Positions 20,914 to 26,074 of a stretch of 26,074 nucleotides of DNA are shown here, one piece after another. Below the pieces are notes generated by a model. The model ran no database searches and was not told the DNA's origin. It worked only from the letters and a program-made list of their open reading frames with translations. A program made the translations under genes and the position numbers. The stretch's first letter is position 1, and every line of letters starts with the position of its first letter. Source of the stretch: CAZKTO01 sp964555685 (GTDB taxonomy: Bacteria > Chloroflexota > Dehalococcoidia > SHYB01); contig CAZKTO010000042.1 in assembly GCA_964555685.1 (NCBI GenBank), forward strand, positions 1-26,074. The letters are read 5' to 3'.

Positions 20914-21013
20914 NNNNNNNNNNNNNNNNNNNNNNNNNNNNNNNNNNNNNNNNNNNNNNNNNNNNNNNNNNNNNNNNNNNNNNNNNNNNNNNNNNNNNNN
21001 NNNNNNNNNNNNN
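20914..21013. other. Assembly gap (100 N)
   Basis: The gap separates the convergent crotonase and acyl-CoA dehydrogenase genes. Its length is probably nominal, so adjacency across it is not proven. Confidence 0.97.
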
Positions 21014-21019
21014 GGGCCC

Positions 21020-22180
21020 CTACCCGGACTTGTACTTGCTCAGGAGGTTGCGGGCGATGACCAGCTTCTGGATCTCGCTGGTGCCCTCGCCGATGATCAT
21101 GAGGGGCGCGTCTCGGTAGTAGCGCTCCACCACATGTTCCTTGAAGTAGCCGACGCCGCCGTGGATGCGCATCGCCTCCATCGCCACCTCGGCGCACATC
21201 TCGCTGGCGAAGAGCTTGGCCATGCCCGCCTCCAGGTCGCACCGCTCGCCGGCGTCCTTCTTCCGCGCCGCCTGGTAGAGCAGCAGCCGCGCCGCCTCGA
21301 TCTTGGTGTACATGTCGGCGAGCTTCAGCTGGATCGCCTGGTGCTGCGCGATGGGGACGCCCATGGTCCGCCGCTGCTGGGCGTAGGCGATGGCCCTCTC
21401 GAAGGCCGCCGTGGCGACCCCCACGGCCCGCGCGGCTATGTTGATGCGTCCCACCTCGAGGCCGTTCATCATCTGATAGAAGCCCTGGCCCTCCTTGCCG
21501 CCCACCAGGCTCGTGATGGGCGTTTGGAAGTCCTGAAAGATGAGCTCCGAGGTATCGATGCCGCGGTAGCCCAGCTTCTCCATGTGGCGCCCCGCGCGGA
21601 AGCCGGGCCCCTTCTCCAGAAGAAAGCAGCTGATCCCCTTGTGCGCGGGCTGCACCTGCCGGTCCGTCTTGACCAGCACGGCGAAGGTGCTCCCGTGCTC
21701 GCCGTTGGTGATCATGATCTTGGTGCCGTTGATGACGTAGTGGTCCCCGCTCCGGGCGGCGTAGCTCTGGATGGCCGCCACGTCGCTGCCGCAGTTGGGC
21801 TCCGTGAGGGCGATGCCGCCGCGCCGCTCGCCCCGCGCCATGAGAGGCAGGTAGTGGCGCTTCATGTCGTCCGAGCCGAAGGTCTGGACGATGTAGGCCA
21901 TGATCAGATGGGAGTTGATGATGCCCGCGATGCTCATCCACCCCTTGCAGATCTCCTCGATGATCATGGCGTAGGTGGTGTAGTCCAGGCCCATGCCGCC
22001 GTAGCGCTCCTCGATGATGCAGCCGAAGAGCCCCAGGCTCTTCATCTTCTCGACGATCTCCTGGGGGTAGATATCGTCGTGGTCCATGGCGCTGGCCACG
22101 GGCTCGACGTCCCGCTTCACGAAGTCGCGGATCATCGCGACGATCTGCTTCTGCTGCTCCGTCAGGGTCTCCGGGGGCAT
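21020..22180 (-). CDS. Acyl-CoA dehydrogenase
   Basis: This 386-residue protein has the full ACAD fold: N-terminal helices (8-115), the flavin-binding middle with LTEPNCGSD (about 125-133) and NGTKIMITNG, and the C-terminal helices with QHQAIQLKLADM and RIHGGVGY. The catalytic base is E365 in GEGTSEIQ. It oxidises an acyl-CoA to the enoyl-CoA with FAD and passes electrons to ETF. The substrate length cannot be told. The start is ATG 22180, with AAGGAGG 6 nt upstream; 22201 has no support. The stop codon is only 7 nt from the gap. Confidence 0.96.
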   Translation of the reverse strand: MPPETLTEQQKQIVAMIRDFVKRDVEPVASAMDHDDIYPQEIVEKMKSLGLFGCIIEERYGGMGLDYTTYAMIIEEICKGWMSIAGIINSHLIMAYIVQTFGSDDMKRHYLPLMARGERRGGIALTEPNCGSDVAAIQSYAARSGDHYVINGTKIMITNGEHGSTFAVLVKTDRQVQPAHKGISCFLLEKGPGFRAGRHMEKLGYRGIDTSELIFQDFQTPITSLVGGKEGQGFYQMMNGLEVGRINIAARAVGVATAAFERAIAYAQQRRTMGVPIAQHQAIQLKLADMYTKIEAARLLLYQAARKKDAGERCDLEAGMAKLFASEMCAEVAMEAMRIHGGVGYFKEHVVERYYRDAPLMIIGEGTSEIQKLVIARNLLSKYKSG

Positions 22181-22289
22181 GGCATGCCTCCTTGGGGCCA
22201 TCGGGTCATCAGTTCAGGAGGGCGCGGACTCCCTATGCTAGCAACGGGAGTCGAAAATGGCAACGCGAGCAGGAGCGGCGCAGCGCCGC

Positions 22290-23423
22290 CTACTCGATCA
22301 GGAAGCACGAGTTGCTCTTGAACACGAGCCAGACGTCCTTGCCCGGCGCCAGACCGAGCCGCTCGACGGCCCGCGGCGTCACCTCGGCCCGCAGCAACCT
22401 CTCCTGACCTGTCCTGAGCCTTGCCGAAGGGCCCGTCGAAGGAGCCTGCCGAAGGAACCGTCCGCAGTCGGCCACCACCACCGTCTCGAAGCCGCGCCGC
22501 TCGATGGCCGTGACCACGCCCGGGAGCGTGTTCTGGGCCGAGAGGCCCTGCGGCCGCTCCGCCGCGACCAGGATATCGCCAGCCCGGAGCCCCACGCGCA
22601 CCCGCGCGCCGACCGGGACCGGCGCGTACGGCGCCACCAGCGGCATCCCGCCGGCGTCGCAGCGCATCACCCCATCGGCGGGCGCCTGCTCCGTCACCGT
22701 CCCCTCGAAGACGTTCTCGACCTCCGTGAGGCGGGCCAGCGGCTCGGTGGCGGGACGGCCCAGCACCTCCAGCGGCGGGCCCTCGGCCGCGACCCGCCCG
22801 TTGTCGAGGGCGATGACCCGGTCGCTCAGGGCCAGCGCGTCGGCGGGGTCGTGCGTCACGAGCACCATAGGGATGCCAGTCCGGTCGCGCACGGCCCGCA
22901 GCTCGCGGCGCAGCTCTCTCCGCAGCTCGTAGTCCAGGGCGGAGAAGGGCTCGTCCAACAGGAGCAGCCGCGGCCGGGGCGCCAGCGCCCGAGCCAGGGC
23001 CACCCGCTGCTGCTGGCCCGCCGAGAGCTGGCTGGGGCGGCGCTCCGCCAGACCGGCCACGTGCAACATCTCCAGCAGCTCATCCACCCGCCGCCCGCGC
23101 TCCGCCTTCGGCCACGACCGGACCCCGAAGGCCACGTTCTCCCCGGCGGTCAGGTGCGGAAAGAGCGCGAACCTCTGGGGCAGATAGCCCACCCGCCGCT
23201 CATGGGGCGGCGTCCAGACCGGCCCGGCGCTCTCGAACACCACATCACCCGCAATGGCGATGCGCCCTTCGTCCGGCCGCAGCAGCCCCGCGATGGCCCG
23301 GAGCGTCGTGCTCTTCCCCGCCCCCGACGGGCCGAAGAGCGTTAGCACCTGTCCTTCGCCCACGGACCACCGGACGTCCAGCGTGAAGTCGCCGAGGCGG
23401 TGCCGCAGCCAGCCCTCCGTCAT
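22290..23423 (-). CDS. modC: Molybdate ABC transporter ATP-binding protein
   Basis: This 377-residue ATPase has Walker A GPSGAGKST (31-39), Q-loop LPQRF (81-85), signature LSAGQ (133-137), Walker B LLLLDEP (153-159) and switch H191. The C-terminal third holds regulatory OB/TOBE-like sequence, as in ModC and CysA-type proteins. Residues 322-339 are encoded by a dispersed-repeat unit (22408-22459) inserted in frame in this C-terminal region. It is the last gene of the leftward mod operon, 19 nt after modB. Sulfate or tungstate transport is a possible alternative, but the ModA sequence favours molybdate. Confidence 0.9.
   Translation of the reverse strand: MTEGWLRHRLGDFTLDVRWSVGEGQVLTLFGPSGAGKSTTLRAIAGLLRPDEGRIAIAGDVVFESAGPVWTPPHERRVGYLPQRFALFPHLTAGENVAFGVRSWPKAERGRRVDELLEMLHVAGLAERRPSQLSAGQQQRVALARALAPRPRLLLLDEPFSALDYELRRELRRELRAVRDRTGIPMVLVTHDPADALALSDRVIALDNGRVAAEGPPLEVLGRPATEPLARLTEVENVFEGTVTEQAPADGVMRCDAGGMPLVAPYAPVPVGARVRVGLRAGDILVAAERPQGLSAQNTLPGVVTAIERRGFETVVVADCGRFLRQAPSTGPSARLRTGQERLLRAEVTPRAVERLGLAPGKDVWLVFKSNSCFLIE
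22408..22459. repeat. Dispersed repeat unit inside modC, in frame
   Basis: The segment carries CCTGAGCCTTGCCGAAGGG, GTCGAAGGAG and CTGCCGAAGG, the same vocabulary as the intergenic repeats at 111-140 and 13514-13544 in rearranged order. It spans about 17 codons with no stop, so it adds residues 322-339 to the protein. Confidence 0.65.
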
Positions 23424-23442
23424 CGCCCCACCGGTCCTTCTC

Positions 23443-24276
23443 TCAACGATCGTACCCCCACGCGCGGCCCGCCAGCAGGCGGATCGCCACGAGCACCAGC
23501 AGCGACATGGCGACGAGCACCACCGCCAGGGCCAGCGCCCCTCCCAGGTCCGACTCCAGCTCCGTCAGGACCGCCAGCGGCAGCGTCTGCGTCCGGCCCG
23601 GCAGGTTCCCGGCGAAGATGATCGTCGCGCCGAACTCCGCGATGGCCCGCGCCCAGCACAGCACCAGCCCGCCGATGAGGGCCCGCGAGGCCAGGGGCAC
23701 CGAGACGCGAAGGAACGTCCGCAGCGGCGACGCGCCCAGCGTCTGGGCCGTCTCCTCCAACTCCGGGTCCACGGCCTCGAACCCCAGCTTGGCCGACCGC
23801 AGAAAGAACGGCGCCCCCACGAAGAGCTGGGCGAAGACGACGGCCGTCATGGTGAAGGGCAGCGTGACGCCCGCGCCGTCCAGCGCCTCGCCGATGGCGC
23901 TGGTCCGCCCAAAGGCCATCAGCATGCCCAGACCGGCCACCACCGGCGGCACGACGATGGGCAGCTCGATGAGGGCGTCGACCACGGCGCGGCCGGGAAA
24001 TCGCCTCCGGGCCAGCAGATAAGCCAGCGGCGTGCCGACGACGGCGGTGACGGCGACGGTGATGGCGCTGGTGATGAGCGAGAGGCGCAGGGCGTCGCTC
24101 ACCGTCTCGCCGCCCAGGCCCGGCCAGAAGCCATCCTCGCCCACGCCGCGGACGATGAGCGCCACCAGGGGAACGCCGATGAACCCCAGGAACAGGGCCA
24201 GGGGGACCGCGCCGACGACCAGCCATCCGGCGCCCGGCCGCCGGGCCAGGCGCGGGACGGTCCATCGCCCGGTCAC
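23443..24276 (-). CDS. modB: Molybdate ABC transporter permease
   Basis: This 277-residue membrane protein has about six hydrophobic segments (about 18-42, 64-90, 100-122, 140-160, 198-222, 244-270) and the EAA loop LEETAQTLGASPLRTFLRVSVP (173-194) that contacts the ATPase. It forms the membrane channel as a dimer. The GTG start at 24276 overlaps the modA stop (GTGA) and has GGAGG 5 nt upstream. The frame stays open far upstream to 25098, but that part lies under modA and is not coding. Confidence 0.94.
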   Translation of the reverse strand: MTGRWTVPRLARRPGAGWLVVGAVPLALFLGFIGVPLVALIVRGVGEDGFWPGLGGETVSDALRLSLITSAITVAVTAVVGTPLAYLLARRRFPGRAVVDALIELPIVVPPVVAGLGMLMAFGRTSAIGEALDGAGVTLPFTMTAVVFAQLFVGAPFFLRSAKLGFEAVDPELEETAQTLGASPLRTFLRVSVPLASRALIGGLVLCWARAIAEFGATIIFAGNLPGRTQTLPLAVLTELESDLGGALALAVVLVAMSLLVLVAIRLLAGRAWGYDR

Positions 24277-25121
24277 GACGGCCTCCCGAATCCGAACCGC
24301 TCCAAAACGCCTTGCCCCCGCTCCGACCGCAGGAACGCGATGAACTCCCGGGCCCGCTCGCCCGATTGCGCGCCCCGCACCACGGCGATGGGGTAGGTGG
24401 CCACCACGTTGAACTGGCCGGGCAGCGGGATCGCCTGAAGGGCCGGGCCTGCCCTGGCGTCGGTTACGTAGACGAGGGCGGCGTCGGCCTCGCCGAGCTC
24501 CACCGCCGACACGGCCTGACGAGCGTCGAGCGCCTGGGTGACGGCGTTGGCGCGCACCCGCGCGACGAACGCCGGTCCGAACGCCGGGTCGGCAGCCATA
24601 CGCTCGAACGCCAGCGCCGTGTAGCCGCCGATGGGCGTCTGGGCCGCCGTCAACGCCAGCCTCACGCCCGGCCGGGCCAGGTCCTCCAGACCTGCGATCT
24701 TCCCTGCGCGGGCCCGCACGACCATCGCCAGCCGGTTGGTGGCAAACACGGCCGCCTCGCCGTCGATGACGCCCGCCCGCCGCGCCAGGTCCATCTGCCG
24801 CTCGTCCGCCGAGGCGAAGAGGCCGGCCCGCGCACCGTGCTCGAGTTGCGTTCGCAGCGCCGTGCTCGACGCGAAGTTCAGCGTCACCCGCAGCCCCGGA
24901 TGCTCGTCCTCGAAGAGCCGCGCCGCGTCCTGGAACGCCTCCGTGAGCGACGACGCCGCGAACACCGTCAGCCGCTCCGTCGCCCCGCCGCCCCCGCACG
25001 CCCCCGCCACCACGCTCAGCGCCGCCCAGACTCCCACCCACCACCCATTGGTTGCCCTGAGGAGGCCCTTTCTTGCAAAAGAGGGCTCCCCAGCACAACT
25101 AACCGAGCGGTGCGTGGGCAT
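24273..25121 (-). CDS. modA: Molybdate-binding lipoprotein
   Basis: This 282-residue solute-binding protein from ATG 25121 has a signal region ending at VVAGAC (lipid Cys42). The mature domain carries the ModA pattern LTVFAASSLTEAF (51-63), NFASSTALRTQLEHG (82-96) and LFASADERQMD (101-111); serines 57-58 and 85-86 and a late Tyr (VYVTDARAG) are the expected oxyanion contacts. The N-region before the hydrophobic stretch is long (about 25 residues), and the ribosome site is weak, so the true start may differ. It overlaps modB by 4 nt and is divergent from the HTH/Mop pair. Confidence 0.92.
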   Translation of the reverse strand: MPTHRSVSCAGEPSFARKGLLRATNGWWVGVWAALSVVAGACGGGGATERLTVFAASSLTEAFQDAARLFEDEHPGLRVTLNFASSTALRTQLEHGARAGLFASADERQMDLARRAGVIDGEAAVFATNRLAMVVRARAGKIAGLEDLARPGVRLALTAAQTPIGGYTALAFERMAADPAFGPAFVARVRANAVTQALDARQAVSAVELGEADAALVYVTDARAGPALQAIPLPGQFNVVATYPIAVVRGAQSGERAREFIAFLRSERGQGVLERFGFGRPS

Positions 25122-25206
25122 GGAGGTAGCCTTGAGTGTAGAGGCAGGGGGCTTAGGTGGCATCGTGCGATGTGCACAAAGTTGGGTGGAGCGGTACGAT
25201 AGGGTC

Positions 25207-25563
25207 GTGCGAGAGGAGCTTCGGGGCCTGGCCGAGTCGGTGCGAGGGCTCGCCGGGCGGCGGGAGGTCTGTGTACGGCTGCGCGAGGCCATGGCGCCGC
25301 TCGTGGCGTACGATGCGCGAACGGGCGCCGACCTTGTGCCAACGCTGCGCGCCTACGTCGAGAGCGGCAGCATTGCCGAGACGGCGGAGCGCCTCTTCCT
25401 GCACCGCAACAGCGTCGCCTACCGCCTCCAGCGCATTCAGGCGCTCTCGGGCATCGACCCGCGCGACCGGGCCACGCGCCTCGTCCTGCTCGTCGCCTTC
25501 GCTCTCACCGGCCCGTCCGTCCTATCGGCCACGACCCAGGAGGAGAACGATCATGAAGACTAG
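25207..25563 (+). CDS. PucR-type helix-turn-helix protein, divergent from modABC
   Basis: This protein of about 118 residues from GTG 25207 has a PucR C-terminal HTH_30 domain: LVPTLRAYVESGSIAETAERLFLHRNSVAYRLQRIQALSGID (43-84). The large N-terminal sensory region of PucR proteins is absent. The start is uncertain: ATG 25120 and TTG 25132 (with GGAGG) are in frame but would overlap the modA start; TACGAT lies just before GTG 25207 and suggests a near-leaderless message. Its end overlaps the Mop gene by 11 nt. Together they look like the two halves of ModE, so it is probably the molybdate-responsive regulator of modABC; that is inference. Confidence 0.8.
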   Translation: MREELRGLAESVRGLAGRREVCVRLREAMAPLVAYDARTGADLVPTLRAYVESGSIAETAERLFLHRNSVAYRLQRIQALSGIDPRDRATRLVLLVAFALTGPSVLSATTQEENDHED

Positions 25564-25762
25564 CGCCCGCAACCGGCTGCCCGGCACCGTCACCGAGGTC
25601 CGCATCGACGGCCTCATGGCCCAGATCGGGCTCCAGGTGGGCGATAACCACATCGTGGCCCTCATCAGCGCCGAGGCGGCCCACGAGCTGGACCTCAAGG
25701 TCGGGGACCGGGCCGCGGCCCTCATCAAGGCCACGAGTGTGATGGTGATAAAGGACAGCTAG
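25553..25762 (+). CDS. Molbindin (Mop domain) molybdate-binding protein
   Basis: This 69-residue protein is a single Mop/TOBE domain: SARNRLPGTVTEVRIDGLMAQIGLQVG..IVALISAEAAHELDLKVGDRAAALIKATSVMVIKD, with the family NRLxGxV start and KATSVMV end. Molbindins form hexamers that bind molybdate in the cytoplasm. AGGAGG lies 9 nt before the ATG, and the gene overlaps the HTH gene end by 11 nt. It could store molybdate or act as the effector partner of the HTH protein. Confidence 0.95.
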   Translation: MKTSARNRLPGTVTEVRIDGLMAQIGLQVGDNHIVALISAEAAHELDLKVGDRAAALIKATSVMVIKDS

Positions 25763-25773
25763 CGGCCTCAGCC

Positions 25774-26074
25774 ATGCCTCCCTTCCGCATCGTCTCCGAC
25801 TTCAAGATGACCGGCGATCAGCCCGAGGCCGTCGACAAGCTCGTCGCCGGCCTCAGGGAGGGCTATCGCTATCAGACTCTCCTGGGCGTCACCGGCTCCG
25901 GCAAGACCTTCACCATGGCCAACATCGCCGAGCGCGTCCAGCGGCCCACCCTCGTCATCGCCCACAACAAGACCCTGGCCGCCCAGCTCGCCACCGAGTT
26001 CAAGGAGTTCCTCCCCGATAACGCCGTCGAGTACTTCGTCTCCTACTACGACTACTACCAGCCCGAGGCCTACA
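25774..26074 (+). CDS. uvrB: UvrABC excinuclease subunit B (N-terminal part, cut by window end)
   Basis: The first 100 residues are visible: the FRIVSDFKMTGDQPEAVDKL start, Walker A GVTGSGKT (38-45), VIAHNKTLAAQL (61-72) and the beta-hairpin entry YDYYQPEAY (92-100), all diagnostic of UvrB. It verifies DNA damage and recruits UvrC in nucleotide excision repair. It starts 11 nt after the Mop gene without a clear ribosome site and continues past the window end. Confidence 0.97.
   Translation, partial: MPPFRIVSDFKMTGDQPEAVDKLVAGLREGYRYQTLLGVTGSGKTFTMANIAERVQRPTLVIAHNKTLAAQLATEFKEFLPDNAVEYFVSYYDYYQPEAY

Noticed and set aside
24277..25098. Upstream extension of modB (551-residue frame)
   Set aside because: It lies antisense-free but out of frame under modA, is G/R-rich, and the GTG at 24276 with GGAGG starts a normal-length permease.

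Overview
The window is GC-rich bacterial DNA with two 100-N scaffold gaps (8055-8154 and 20914-21013), so it looks like a draft or metagenome assembly. My best guess for the host is a Chloroflexota-like bacterium (Dehalococcoidia/SAR202 type). The reasons are Thr-Pro-rich lipoprotein linkers, abundant acyl-CoA and small alpha/beta-barrel catabolic proteins, and dispersed hairpin repeats. This is inference from gene style; no phylogenetic marker was tested.

Layout. (1) 1-3720: a leftward chromosomal block encoding a Rieske ferredoxin, a GT4 glycosyltransferase, a SAM-dependent methyltransferase and an SDR oxidoreductase. Hairpin repeats lie between and downstream of the genes. (2) 3764-13093: a 9.3-kb integrated element bounded by a perfect 41-bp direct repeat. 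The left copy is the 5' half of an intact tRNA-Leu(UAA) gene. The right copy is an orphan 5' half that still has the original TATAAT promoter. (3) 13165-18055: tRNA-Cys(GCA), an IscA/ErpA-like protein and a YgfZ-like folate-binding protein, a GNAT acetyltransferase, a crotonase, a VOC protein, a DUF35-type Zn-ribbon/OB protein and a SnoaL-like protein. (4) 18215-22180: two NIPSNAP/Dabb-like alpha/beta-barrel proteins, a sugar phosphate isomerase/epimerase-like TIM barrel, a second crotonase cut by a gap, and an acyl-CoA dehydrogenase. (5) 22290-26074: a leftward modA-modB-modC molybdate transporter operon, divergent from a PucR-type HTH protein and a Mop (molbindin) protein, then the start of uvrB.

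The element is the most interesting part. Its left arm carries a tyrosine integrase preceded by a Zn-finger protein of unknown function. A divergent operon encodes an excisionase-like HTH protein, a Prim-Pol/PriCT/RecA-fold replicase, a protein with two TubC-like domains and Cys clusters, and a small Zn/HTH protein. The plan (tRNA site, int, xis, Prim-Pol rep) resembles actinomycete AICEs, but no TraB-like translocase is visible. The 3' end of rep is a tandem array of an 18-bp unit that also encodes a VDHLNP hexapeptide, a good candidate for origin iterons inside the rep gene. Paired TTTGACAGCAA sites lie next to both ends in the positions expected for integrase arm-type sites. The cargo is unusual: two lipoproteins with collagen-like Gly-X-Y stretches and a lipoprotein staphylococcal-type nuclease with a C-terminal Excalibur-like motif.

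Integration is also unusual because the element re-creates the 5' half of the tRNA rather than the 3' half. The tRNA-Leu must now use a promoter carried by the element; a TAGAAT box sits at exactly the same 8-nt distance as the displaced host TATAAT.
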